From Owenia fusiformis (taxonomy: Eukaryota > Annelida > Polychaeta > Sabellida > Oweniidae), in the NCBI GenBank assembly GCA_903813345.2, contig CAIIXF020000001.1, forward strand, positions 45,837,885 to 45,901,884: 64,000 nt of DNA, in the 5' to 3' direction. This document shows, in pieces, positions 1-10,509 of this stretch. The notes under the pieces are model-generated. The model did no database searches, had not been told where the DNA came from, and worked only from the letters and a program-made list of their open reading frames with translations. The position numbers and the translations under genes were made by a program. How positions within the stretch are numbered: the stretch's first letter is position 1; the number at the start of each line of letters is the position of its first letter.

Positions 1-113
1 CTTGGTCAGCATATTGATGTATGGTTTTGACCAATAAATGTGATAAGTAACATTTGGGGAGGGTGTAATTAAAATAAATTGTTAGTTTGGCAAACATCAC
101 TCTTTGATTAAGA

Positions 114-246
114 AATATAGACTGAAGAGCAGGGCTACTAGTTTCGAATACACCCGCAGGTCTTGGCACAAACGTTTTCGAAAGCTTTTGTGCCAAGACC
201 TAAGGGGTGTATTCAAAACTAGTAGCCCTGCTCTGAGGTCTATATT
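114..246. mobile_element. Hairpin MITE
   Basis: Two arms of about 60 bp read as imperfect reverse complements (aatatagactgaagagcagg on the left, cctgctctgaggtctatatt on the right) around a short loop near 175-186 (ttttcgaaagctttt). The shared core gtcttggcacaaa/tttgtgccaagac is exact. It lies in the intron upstream of the first visible MPDZ exon. Confidence 0.75.
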
Positions 247-1123
247 ACGATTCGAACATGAAAACTCACCAGAATATTGCAAAATCGTCAATCTCGGTGA
301 TCCTTTCCACTTTTTCATTTCTACTTCCAGTTGAGCGTTTGGCTGTTCCAACTTGTTTACTTACCTCCTGACCCCGACTTTTTATTGACATTTCCACCTA
401 TTTTATTGGTTTCACGCATATCTACTACATTGATAATTATTGAAACTAATTCTATATTGCCGGCCCCAGAAACCAAAAAATCGCAGCAGATATCCATATA
501 AAAATTAAATTTTGCGAAAAGAACGGAACAGCCTGAACTGACCATTGAGTGCACTGAACGAAACACTAGTACAGAGCTGGGGCATTGATCTCGAATATAA
601 CCCAGCTGAAGCATTGACTTTGTTCACAGTTTATAGAAGGCGTGAATACAGTCATGTTCGAATCATTCTTAAAGTTGTACCGTTTGATTTGAAAATATTT
701 CAGTAATGTTCAAGGGTATTAAATAACATTGTTTTCATTTTGATCCCTTGCCTGAGGGCTTGAGATTAAATTGGCTATATTCTGCCCTTGGCTAATTGGA
801 TTGACAATTTTTATTTTTCCCTAAGGGGAATATGGGGTTTATTCTTATAGACAGGCTTGAGATGACTTACATGTTTGTTAAAACTTCTTCATTGATCCCA
901 TTCACAAATTAATGATTTTGTCATCAACATCATGAATAAAGTTCTGAAAGTGTCTGAAAACCCCCAAAATTCAGAATTTATGAAAATTGCTTGCATGAAT
1001 TCAACATATATTATAAATAAGCGATTCCACTGGCTGAGGGTATGAGATATGAGAGTATCATTATTTAATGACACCCTGTATATATTGTGAGGTGATGCTT
1101 GCATGGTGGCTGGTATGTTGCAG

Positions 1124-1207
1124 GGTGCCATCATTGTGCATGAAGTGTATGAGGACGGGGCGGCAGCACGTGACGGTAGGCTCTGGGCTGGAGACCAGAT
1201 ACTACAG
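1124..1207 (+). CDS. MPDZ: Exon: second half of PDZ10
   Basis: 84 bp, 28 whole codons, between acceptor ttgcag and donor gtaata. It encodes the strand and helix region [20 protein letters not shown] followed by WAGDQILQ, near-diagnostic for the MPDZ PDZ10/PATJ PDZ7 position. The carboxylate-binding loop of this domain must lie on an exon left of the window. Confidence 0.92.
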
Positions 1208-4200
1208 GTAATAAATGGGTACCTATTTGTACACACGGGGATGCCTGGGTCACATTACCTCCAATTCATCGGCCGGCGCCCGGGCGATTGAGTATTCTGT
1301 TCAAAACTAAATACAATTATGAACAGGATACTCAATCGGCCGGGCGCCAGTCGATGAACTGGAGCAAATGTGACCCAGGCATTAATCATGGTTCAGTTCA
1401 AGTCACTGTTCATTTGATTGAATGGGATGAATGTATTATGTATTTTACTGTGGCTCATGCCAATCGTGGGTGAGGGAAGTCAGTCCAGGTCAACTGATGG
1501 GTTAAATGGTAACAGACCGCTGAACAGAATGGTGATTTGCCCTCTTTGCATGGCATTCCTTGAAAAGTAAAAATCCACAGGCATTGTATTATTCAATTCC
1601 GTCAATGGTGAAGGGAGTATATATAAGCTGTTAAATTTTGGATCTTGCTTTCACACATAGATTTGGTGTGGACAATTATTGCCTATTTGACTTTAAAAAA
1701 ATGTAAGTGAAGAAGTATTGTTTGCATCATTCTATTTAACTATTTACGATCACATAGATTAATAACCATGTGCAACATACAAAAAGATGGGGAATTTGTG
1801 TGCTTTGATAAGATCTATTCAAATCTAACAAAATATTTTGTACCATGTATCTAAATGTACCACCTGTCCATCTATGACTTGTACAGGGTGGGCCAAAACA
1901 TTTTGCAACTTTTTTAAAAGGCTAGAAAAGTATCAAAACATAAGGGTATTGCCATAAAAAATTATTTACAGAAACTTAAGGATAGGCATATTTTACCATT
2001 TAAATACTAAAGCTAAACTGGACTTCAATTTTTTTTATCAGATCTTTGAATATCAATGGTCTATTGTTCATGTGTCCGAGATTTACCGTTTTTCCTAGAA
2101 AATGTTTCATTTATGTGATCAACAATAAAACATTCATTATATTCACTAAATCTGTTACAATCTTGGATAAATGTTCAACCAATGTCTAGTACAGTTTGTA
2201 TCAGTATCTAGTCACTATGATATTATGAATCCAGCGATTCTTGTAGCAGTTCTCTCCACTTTTCCTGCAGAACTTCTTTTAGTTTGACAATAGTTTGTGG
2301 GGGATTACCATTAACTGCAATATGCTGCTCCAGGTGCCCCCAATGGTGATAGTCCCAGGAGTTGGCATCTGGGGTATTTGGCAGCCATTCATCAGGACTA
2401 ATGAATCAAGGCTTATTCTCCTCCAGATATTCCAAAGTGACTTTTGCCCAATGGCTGGGAGCGATAGGGAAAGTGAAAGGGGGTGCATAAAACATTTGTT
2501 TAATAGATAATTAATAAATACAATATAACATAATACCATAGTGACTAGATACTGATATAAACTAGACATTGAGTTAGACATTGTTTAAACAGTTATCCAA
2601 GATTGTAGCAGATTTAGTGAACATTATGAATGTATTATTGTTGATCAGTACATAAAATCATAGAAAGTCACATTTTCTAGGAAAAATGGTAAATCTCGGA
2701 CACATGGACAATTGACCATTGATATTCAAAGATCTGACAAAAAAATTTGAAGCCAGTTTTAGCTTTAGCATTTGACTGGTAAAATATGCCTATCCTTAAG
2801 TTTCTGTAAATAATTTTTTATGGCAATACCCTTATATTTTGATACTTTTCTAGCCTTTTAAAAAAGTTGCAAAATTTTTTGGCCCACCCTGTACATGTAT
2901 TTAAATGCACCCTCTATGACTTGTACATGTATTTAAATGCAAAACTAAATACAATTATGAACAGGATACTCAATCGGCCGGGCGCCAGTCGATGAACTGG
3001 AGCAAATGTGACCCAGGCATTATGACTTGTACATGTATTTAAATGCACCCTCTATGACTTGTACATGTATTTAAATGCACCTTCAATGACTTTTACATGC
3101 ATTTAAATGCACCCTCTATGACTTGCACATGTATTTAAATGGACCCTCTATGACTTGTACATGTATTTAAATGCACCCTCTATGACTTGTACATGTATTT
3201 AAATGCACCTTCAATGACTTTTACATGTATTTAAATGCACCCTCTATGACTTGCACATGTATTTAAATGGACCCTCTATGACTTGTACATGTATCTAAAT
3301 GCACCCTCTATGACTTGTACATGTATTTGGATGCACCCTCTATGACTTGTACATGTATTTGGATGCACCCTCTATGACTTGTACATGTATTTGGATGCAC
3401 CCTCTATAACTTGTACACATATTTAAATCTACACCTATATTTAGGTTGATGAAACTGACCTAAGGGAAGCTTCTCACGACCAGGCAATTCAGGCTCTCAG
3501 GCAGACTACTGCAGTTGTAAAGATGACTGTATATAGAGATGAAACACAGATAAAGGATGAGGACTTGTATGATATATTTACTGTAGAACTGCTCAAAAAG
3601 CCCAATAAGGGCCTAGGAATTAGCATTGTGGGCCGCCATAATGACAATGGAGTGTTTATCTCAGATGTAGTGAGTATTTCAGTTTTTTTATGGATTATTC
3701 TTTGTATGTTCTTTGTATGTTTGACCCATGTGTTACCATGGTAAGGTAACAACAAAAGGAGACTTAACTTTTTACTGGTCAAAATTTATTTGTCATTAAT
3801 ATTTATTTATTTATATTACTCAAGTATAATTATAATGAAATTATTATTGAGGGTTCAGGCATTATTTATTATGCATAGCTATTCTTCATGAAATATGCAA
3901 TACGTGTACATTGTTTCGTTCCCTGAATCCTTTCAGATATTAATTTGAAAAATAAATTAATTCATATACACAAAGAATGAGCATTAGTATTGATTTCATA
4001 AGAATAGTCATAAGATGAATGAAATATGCAGCTATTCTTTTTGTGCAGCTTTTCAAGATATAAAATGAGAGTTGATAATCGAAATTATTGCAAATAGTAA
4101 TATATATATCATAAAATTACAATGTTTTCTCTGTGTTGCCAAGGTGAAGATGGGGGCAGCAGAGATTGATGGGAGATTGTTGCCGGGTGATAAGATTCTT

Positions 4201-7200
4201 GAGGTGAATGGGGAAGATTTCTCAGAAGTTGCGCAGGAATATGCAGCTGCTTTCCTGAAGGTAAGATACAGAGGTGGTGACATTTGCACTCTGGGCTGGG
4301 CCAAGATTGCTTTGGTCAGACCAAGATGCTTCGAGTCATGGATTGTACTTGTTTAAAAGCAACAAACATGGCAGTAACTGCCAATGAGCCAGAATTGATT
4401 TAAAATGTAATAATTGAATCCATTTACAGTATCTGGTCTGATTCAAACCAGGAGAATCTAAAAAGTTTAGAAATAACATGGATTTAAAGCTGGTACCTGT
4501 CAAAGGCTGCAGTATACCCAATGTAATGTGCATCTACCAACAATGAAACATATTCAAGTTCGAGACACATTTCACAATGACAAATTAAAAATGTTTACTG
4601 GGTGATAATGGAGTAAATTTTCATTTTATGCATGCAAAATATAGACCCGTCTGCTGTCAGTAAATGACTATAACGCTTACGTTATATATGCACAATATTC
4701 TTATTTGGCTAAACAGAGCTGATATTCAAGTTTTAATCTTATGTTTTTTTACTTACAGACTATAATGGGTAAGGTTGTGATAAAGGTTGGTCGACTTAAA
4801 GGCTCCAGTTGTTCATCACGTCGTAACTCTGGCTCTAGTTCCCAAAGTGGAGGAGCAGTACGTGCTGTTCCAGCAAAGGCAGTCAACTCAGCTGGCAATA
4901 AGCCTGTGAGAAGTAAGTAAAAATTCAATATTAAATGGTAGTTTCAAGCTTTTAACTATTTTTAGTGCTGTCCAGCTCAGTGAAATACATGCTGGGTCCT
5001 ATATACTAGTATAGTTTTTATTTATTTCATATATTTAAGGCCTTAGGCCCATATACATTTTAGTTAGTATACAATACACATATTATAGATGGCATCATGA
5101 ATATTACTTAGTTTTATGATTACTATATAAGCTCTAATTAAATTGGCTTGCCACAATAGCATGTGACATATTTCCAGTTAACAGGAATTTAAAAGGGTTT
5201 ATCATGCAAAAGTGACATCTCACAGAAATGTTAGTTGATTCTTGCTATTAAGTGAATTCAGTGCATAGGGTTGAAAAGCTGTATATGTTGATTTATCCTT
5301 GTGTATGTATTTCTTTATTAAGGTTCTTGTTCTCCAGGTGCAAGTGATTGCGGCTCCGAGAAGAGTATAACTGCCACCTATGAAGTCACAAAAGATCCTA
5401 GTGGCTCTATGGGGATGAGTATAACAGGGGGTGTGGGGAGTCCAGTGGGGGATGCCCCCATCATCATTGCCAACATGATGCCAGGGGGCCCAGCAGCCAG
5501 ACTACAGAAATTTAAGGTAACCTTGGGGTCAGTCATGTCGTGTAATGTACAGCGTCAAGTTTCATGAGTAACATTGAGACTGCATAGTTCATGTTGTAAA
5601 ACTATCATAAACTTTAGCTATCACTTATATTTACAACACATTTTACACAATGGACGACTTTAGTGAGTCACCATCAAATTACATAGACACAACTAAAATA
5701 CTAAACATACTTTAGAATAAGCATCCACAGTACAGAACATCAATAATTCAGTAAAAATATAAACATAAAACATTTTAATTGGCCACACCTGACATACAGT
5801 AGTACCTTAGTAGAGGGGGTCTGAATTCATAATGCCTCCTTAGTTTAAAGCTCTTATATCTCTCTATCTATGTATCTTGATAGACACCTTCACCGGATTT
5901 CATTGATATTTTTATTGTAGATCGGTGATGAGATTGTTGAGATCAATGGCACATCAACTGATGGCATGACCCAAGCTCAAGTGATTCAACTCATACAGAA
6001 CTCACCAAACACTGTCAAGCTCAAAGTAGTGCAAGGTATCACAATCAAGCACAGATTATCTTTTTTAAGTCTTGCTTAAAGCCCTTGTTCTCTCATCTCC
6101 CTCACCCATTCTCAATACAATAAAGATCTGGGTCAGGAAAGAGCTGAGGAGACAGCCAGGCTTGTTGCAAGACTTTTTCATTTTAGTTTCCTGTATATTA
6201 TTTTGTTCGTTATCAGCATGACACGTGAATTGGATATCTGATATCTGTAATCGTTACTTCGATCAAGTAGGATTGGCTCCCAGAATTCCAACTCGATATT
6301 CTCCCATATAGAGACTCATGTGATTACAATTTGAAATCAAAAAGCCTCCATTTTTCACATAAATTGCGAATTTTGGTCTTATTTCCTCACAAAAATATCA
6401 ATACAAGTGATCAAATCTTTTGGATTACTCATTATGAATTTATAGTCAGTTATAATCAGGAGATAATAATATTTTCAATGTATGTCATCATTAAGGGTCA
6501 AGGTTTGTAAAATATTGGCCATTCTCATTGCAGTTCATTTGTGCAAACTTTGCCATAGCAATCAGTACTGAACAAATTACTCAGAGATTGATTGAGAAAA
6601 ATTGAGCTGGAACCCTAGGGGTCAATCCTCCTTGTACTTTGATGGTGCAACATGTTGCATTTTGGGTGGTTGTGACTGCATGTGGATTTGTGGAACAGAA
6701 ACTTGAATCTGAATTCTGAATCCCCAAAATGCCATCCATTCTCAGGGCTATACAAAACTTGATTTCAAGTATGCCATGATTGGGATTTCTTTGTTGTCTT
6801 TAAAACCTCAGAAAGCAATAAAGGTGCTAGACTCTGGGTGCAGTTTCTCAGACATTGTTAAATTATGGATTAAGTAAGGATTTCTAAAAAATATTTCTCG
6901 AGATGATCAACAAAGGATGAAATACTAAATCCTTGGTAATGGCTGTATAAAAACCTCTTGCCCTTAATGTACAGACTCTCCAATTAGATGTTATCTGAAT
7001 AGTCAGTTATTTTGATTGATTGGACACCCTGTATATACAGTATGCAAATAACAGGTCTTGTTTAAAACTGATAGATAAATCTTGGTTCCAGGTGACAGTA
7101 TTGTAGATAATGTTCAAGCCAACCAGTCCAACAAAACACCAATTATAGAGTAAGTTGCAGTTTTCAGTCACTATTTGAGCCTGGGCCACAGTAAAGGGGG

Positions 7201-8481
7201 TCTTATCACAGATTTTTCAATAATTTGTTTTTTGTTTATCTTAAAAAGCACAAAAAGACCTTTCAAATGAGCCATCACTTATGACTTAACGATTTTTCCT
7301 TGCATATATAGACCAAAAAGTCGGATTGTAATTTAGCACATTTTTGGCTCTGTAGCACAATTTTGATTTTTGTGATAAGACCGGTTTTCCTATGGTCAGG
7401 CTCATTTTACATCGTATACTGTAAAAGCCCAAATTTTCAAGGTGCCCTAATTTCCACTATTTTCACTGAAGAGGCTAGACCTTGAAATTAAAGCCACGGT
7501 GAAAATTTGATTTAACATTGAATTCAATGGGATATTTCGTTAAACAGTGGAATTTAATGCCCATGAGACATTTCAGATTGACAAAATAGTGAATTTTTTT
7601 GTCAGCAAAAATGTGGACTTTTACAGTAGTTACCAATCATTGCTAAAACATGGAAACTAAATCGAAATCCCATCAGACTGTGAGTTTGATCTTAGTCAAT
7701 TAGGGTTCCCGCTTGCTAACACATGTGTCCCCTAAGATAGTATGAAACAGCAAGCATACCTACAGTATGATGAAGAAAGATGTAACCATGTAAAATATGC
7801 TAGCCATTTGAGCTGACTTTTAACTGCTGCATGAAGGTGCAGATATGCAGGGAAGAGATTATTATGGTCTAGTTGGTGTGCATGAACAAATTTAACATTA
7901 TACAGTTCTAGGATAAATTTTAGCTCTGGATTTTCTTAGACCCTCAGAGCTGTATAATGTAAATAAGGCATAAACCTTTAAAGTTTGTCTCATAATAAGG
8001 AGAGTTATGGGTCTTACTACAGTAAAAGAAAATCGGTAAAGTAAATACCATAATTGAATGCTCATGCATATATTCCTGGAAACTGGTATCATATTTCTCT
8101 GTTTGTCTATCAAAATACATATCTGTATTTGTCATAAACTCTTATATATTACAAGTACATCTTTTTTTAATACAGTACAATTCTAACATGTCATGTGATA
8201 TTTATAGACAAAGCGGTGATGTAAGAGTCATTAAGCTGAAGCGAGGAGCAGATGGCTTAGGTTTTTCCATTGTCGGAGGTCACGGCAGTCCCCATGGTGA
8301 TCTTCCCATCTATGTCAAGACTGTGTTTAACAAGGGGGCAGCGGCAGAGGATGGAAATCTTAAACGAGGAGATAGAATTTTATCAGTAAATGGGGAATCC
8401 TTAGACCATGTATCACATGAAGAAGCAGTCACTATACTTAAACAAGCCAAAGGAGAGATTGTGTTAAATGTGATGTCATAA
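1124..8481 (+). CDS. MPDZ: MPDZ/PATJ-like multi-PDZ scaffold protein, C-terminal part (8 exons)
   Basis: Joined exons: 1124-1207, 3445-3669, 4144-4260, 4759-4912, 5338-5516, 5921-6035, 7092-7149 and 8208-8481. All have GT donors and AG acceptors, and the reading frame is kept through every junction (phases 0,0,0,1,0,1,2). The product carries the second half of one PDZ ([20 protein letters not shown]), a full PDZ with GLGISIVG, a full PDZ with SMGMSITGG, and a last PDZ with [16 protein letters not shown]. This order and spacing match PDZ10-PDZ13 of MPDZ, and equally the last four PDZs of PATJ; the gene continues upstream of the window. Known role of the family: junctional and polarity scaffolds that bind C-terminal peptides of membrane proteins under the apical membrane and, through an N-terminal L27 domain, bind PALS1 of the Crumbs complex. 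Inference: same role here. Whether to call it MPDZ or PATJ cannot be settled from this end alone. Confidence 0.93.
1241..1383. mobile_element. Hairpin MITE, family A, full copy
   Basis: The left arm atgcctgggtcacattacct is mirrored by the right arm aaatgtgacccaggcat, with a GC-rich core (cggccggcgcccgg against cggccgggcgcc) and gattgagtattctgttca against gaacaggatactcaatc. The loop is AT-rich (aaaactaaatacaattat). It is in the intron between the first two visible MPDZ exons. Other copies: an exact half at 2940-3022 and a diverged full copy near 44411-44534. Confidence 0.8.
1883..2894 (-). mobile_element. Tc1/mariner-like foldback element with decayed transposase
   Basis: The ends are tacagggtgggccaaaaca and ttttttggcccaccctgta, with terminal inverted repeats of about 350 bp (1883-2230 against 2535-2894) and TA at both flanks. 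On the - strand (about 2455-2221) the middle encodes the end of a DDE-type transposase: [14 protein letters not shown], then after a stop [20 protein letters not shown], and after a frameshift [33 protein letters not shown] corresponds to the PNSPDLNPIE..WG motif of Tc1/IS630 transposases. One stop and one frameshift make it inactive. Confidence 0.85.
2940..3022 (+). repeat. Exact half copy of MITE family A
   Basis: 83 bp identical to 1302-1384, that is the loop and right arm of the hairpin at 1241-1383 without its left arm. It interrupts the 32-bp minisatellite. Perfect identity over 83 bp points to a recent copying event within the same intron. Confidence 0.85.
3445..3669 (+). CDS. MPDZ: Exon: end of PDZ10 and first half of PDZ11
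   Basis: 225 bp, 75 codons, phase 0 at both ends. It opens with [20 protein letters not shown], the last helix and strand of PDZ10. A short acidic linker ([15 protein letters not shown]) follows, then PDZ11 with its binding loop KGLGISIVG and GVFISDV. The acceptor is atatttag and the donor is gtgagt. Where most family members have N-G after the QIL motif, this protein has VDET. Confidence 0.92.
4144..4260 (+). CDS. MPDZ: Exon: second half of PDZ11
   Basis: 117 bp, 39 codons. It reads [20 protein letters not shown] then [19 protein letters not shown], the usual GAA..DGRL..GD.IL.VNGED pattern of a PDZ second half. The flanking acceptor is gttgccaag and the donor gtaaga. The frame joins directly onto the previous exon (...FISDV|VKMGAAE). 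Confidence 0.92.
4759..4912 (+). CDS. MPDZ: Exon: last strand of PDZ11 and Ser-rich linker
   Basis: 154 bp. [15 protein letters not shown] closes PDZ11. It is followed by a Ser/Arg-rich, low-complexity linker ([17 protein letters not shown] and an Ala/Val/Lys stretch) that is probably disordered. The acceptor is acttacag and the donor gtaagt; the exon ends one base into a codon. Confidence 0.88.
5338..5516 (+). CDS. MPDZ: Exon: first half of PDZ12
   Basis: 179 bp, acceptor ttctccag, donor gtaacc. It encodes [20 protein letters not shown], then [26 protein letters not shown]. The GSP.GD.PI(F/I)IA.M and AAR.QK signatures are those of MPDZ PDZ12/PATJ PDZ9. The binding loop is SMGMSI instead of the common GLGI form. 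Confidence 0.92.
5921..6035 (+). CDS. MPDZ: Exon: second half of PDZ12
   Basis: 115 bp. It encodes [20 protein letters not shown] and [18 protein letters not shown], matching the family pattern (V/I)GD.IV.I.GTSTEGMT. The acceptor is tttattgtag and the donor gtatca; the exon ends in phase 1. Confidence 0.92.
7092..7149 (+). CDS. MPDZ: Exon: short linker between PDZ12 and PDZ13
   Basis: 58 bp micro-exon, acceptor ggttccag, donor gtaagt. It reads [19 protein letters not shown] and splits a Glu codon with the last exon. Its support is the perfect phase fit (1 in, 2 out) and good splice sites; the linker sequence itself is not conserved. Confidence 0.8.
7177..7403. mobile_element. Hairpin MITE with about 39-bp terminal inverted repeats
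   Basis: Left gagcctgggccacagtaaag then ggggtcttatcacagattt; right aatttttgtgataagaccgg then ttttcctatggtcaggctc. The ends are imperfect inverted copies about 190 bp apart. It lies in the last MPDZ intron. Confidence 0.7.
7417..7628. mobile_element. MITE with TACTGTAAAAGCCC ends
   Basis: Left end tactgtaaaagcccaaattt and right end aaatgtggacttttacagta are inverted copies. The body has further internal symmetry (tagtgaattttt against gtgaaaattt). It lies 14 bp from the preceding MITE in the same intron. Confidence 0.7.
8208..8481 (+). CDS. MPDZ: Terminal exon: PDZ13 and stop
   Basis: 274 bp, acceptor tatttatag. It encodes the complete last [63 protein letters not shown] and [20 protein letters not shown], ending in VLNVMS and TAA. 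The [13 protein letters not shown] stretch is the hallmark of the final PDZ of MPDZ and PATJ, and the protein ends a few residues after the domain, as in the family. An ATG at 8188 is in frame but lies in the intron, so I do not use it as a start. Confidence 0.95.
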
Positions 8482-8550
8482 TGTTTATATGTGATGTCAT
8501 AATGGGTTACATGTGATGTCACAATGATTTCAATCTGATGTCATCATGGT
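8465..8550 (+). repeat. 22-bp tandem repeat spanning the MPDZ stop codon
   Basis: Four copies of a unit with core gtgatgtcataatg, the later ones diverged (gtgatgtcacaatg, ctgatgtcatcatgg). The first copy contains the last codons (Val-Met-Ser) and the TAA stop; the others lie in the 3' UTR. Confidence 0.8.
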
Positions 8551-9896
8551 TTAAATATGCAAGACTTGGCCAAGCTTAGCAATAACCTGGTGGTTGGAGG
8601 TACTACGTATTACTGGTGACATACATCTACTAATGTACTTATAAAACAGCATTTGCAATGCACGGTTGACAATGTTCAATGAGTTATTTGGCATTAAATA
8701 TCATAACCCTATTATACAGAAATAGGTGTCAATTATTCATATTAATAGCTATGAAGAATATTGAATTGTTCATATTAAAAACTATTAAGAACATTAAATA
8801 TTAAATTTTGAGTCGGATTATATTTGCTGTATTTATCAGATGCAATCCTGAGCATATACAATACAAGTGGGGGTATTATTATTATAAGGTTTATTACAGT
8901 CTATAAAAACTGAAGAGATAATTCATTATTACACAAATCATGTGTTTGGCTATACAGAGTTCCTTCTGGAAAAGGGATTACACATTACAAGCCAGCCTGT
9001 ATATTGTATCTTTACTATAAATCTTCTCTTGTACAGAAATACTTGAAGATTTTTAGGAAAGCTATTCTATTTCTTTGTTAAAATTTAAATCAATTAAAAA
9101 TAATGATAACTTTGTGTCATTAAGAATTATTGTGAGTGGCAATGTATGATGCTTAAGAAGCATTTTAATAGATAGCTATATGTGTCACATTTTATATGAT
9201 GATATAAAGATGTAAATTTTACTTATTAATTGTATAAAGCATCATTGTTAAGATATTCATATACCATTACATACAGGGTGTACATCAAGTAATTTATTCA
9301 TCTTCCTTGGAGGACACCCTGTAATGCTAGACATATTATACAACATTGACTATGGGAAGTCAGAATCAACACTATAAAGCATATTATATAGGGTATTTGG
9401 GATATATACACTATTCTATCTTCTTATATTAGAGTACTATAATGTAAACATTTTATATCGATTCTAATTGATTGCTATTTGAAAATTATTAACAATATGA
9501 TTTGTTTTTTATTAATATTATACAACTTGGAATCATTGAATGACTTCATCACCTTTTTGCCAGAAATTATGAGAGTGCGTGAAAAAGAAAATTCTATTTA
9601 ATTCACGAATTATATATTGTCTGGGTTATCTATACTATAAATCTGTCAAACATCCCATACTTAATAAGAATAAGAAAAAACAGATATTTCAAGAAGTGGC
9701 ATATTTGGTTTGAGTTTTTAAGTGTCTGAGTAATCATGAAAATATATGATATTTTGTTCTGTTTGATTATTAGCTCAGAGACCTACAGCATAAACAATAC
9801 ACCCACACTGTTGAGAAAAAAACATTGATTTTTGTGTTCGAAAAAACAGACATTTTTATCACTTAGTTTCATGACCTCATTTTCTTTTCTAAATTT
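8482..9896 (+). other. Presumed 3' UTR and intergenic DNA after MPDZ
   Basis: AT-rich DNA with no open frame of note. I cannot fix the polyadenylation site: candidate attaaa-type signals exist, but no aataaa stands out close to the stop. A 52-bp mini-element lies at 9272-9323. Confidence 0.4.
9272..9323. repeat. 52-bp miniature with TACAGGGTGT ends
   Basis: tacagggtgt and acaccctgta flank only about 32 bp. These ends resemble those of Tc1/mariner-like elements in this window, so it is probably a heavily deleted derivative. Confidence 0.5.
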
Positions 9897-10509
9897 TTTA
9901 AAGGAACATTCCTTGCCAGACTATTTCTCTCCTGATATGGTAGCTACAATCATGAATATACTTTACATATTTAGCAAAACACGGGAAAATGTTTTCATAT
10001 GGTCAATATTTATCATTTAAAAATGTAGTACTCATTCCCAGTAAGCTGCCATCTTTTCAGATTTCTTTCAGGAAGTGATGTCATCGACTCTCACCTGTTA
10101 TAACCTTGTCTATTACAGTATAGGAAAGAAGTACAAAATCACATCTAAACAAGAAGCCCTTGTCTTCTGTGTAAAAATATTTTCAGGAGTTGTCAACTTA
10201 GAACTAAAGAAGAGATCATCAAAAGGATTTTAATCATAGACCAATTTGAAAAAAATATTCAGCTGGTTTAGTAATTCTAATAGCTCCTTACCTAATGTTA
10301 TATGCAAAGTTTAGAGTCGATGACATCACTTCCTGAGTGAAATTTTAAAAGATGGCAGCCTACTGGAATTGAGCACTACATTTTAAGTGATCAATATTGA
10401 CCATTTCAAAACATTTTTTTGTTTTTTGATAAACTTGCAAAGTATGTATATGGTTATAGCCACCATATTAGGAGAGAGATGGTCTGGCAAGGAATACCCC
10501 TTTAAGGGT
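9897..10509. mobile_element. TTAA-flanked foldback element (piggyBac-like MITE)
   Basis: Left end TTAA-aggaacattccttgccag, right end tggcaaggaataccccTTTAA, with terminal inverted repeats of about 200 bp including the pair ggaagtgatgtcatcgactc and gagtcgatgacatcacttcc. The TTAA flanks suggest piggyBac-type mobilisation. No transposase is encoded; the 62-codon frame at 9832-10020 is fortuitous. Confidence 0.75.

Larger units (their letters stand above)
1840..3430. repeat. 32-bp minisatellite in an MPDZ intron, with two nested insertions
   Basis: The unit is about gacttgtacatgtatttaaa then tgcaccctctat (32 bp), with roughly a dozen copies between 2894 and 3420 and one or more diverged units at 1840-1884. 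A Tc1/mariner-like element (1883-2894) sits at a TA inside one unit, and half of a MITE (2940-3022) sits inside another. Copies near 3300-3400 share a ttggatgcacc variant, showing local homogenisation. Confidence 0.85.

Noticed and set aside
8188-8207. ATG upstream of PDZ13 as an alternative gene start
   Set aside because: It lies in the intron just before a good acceptor, and the phase fits splicing from 7149.
9897-10509. Regulatory palindrome or terminator
   Set aside because: The arms of about 200 bp and TTAA flanks fit a transposable element better.
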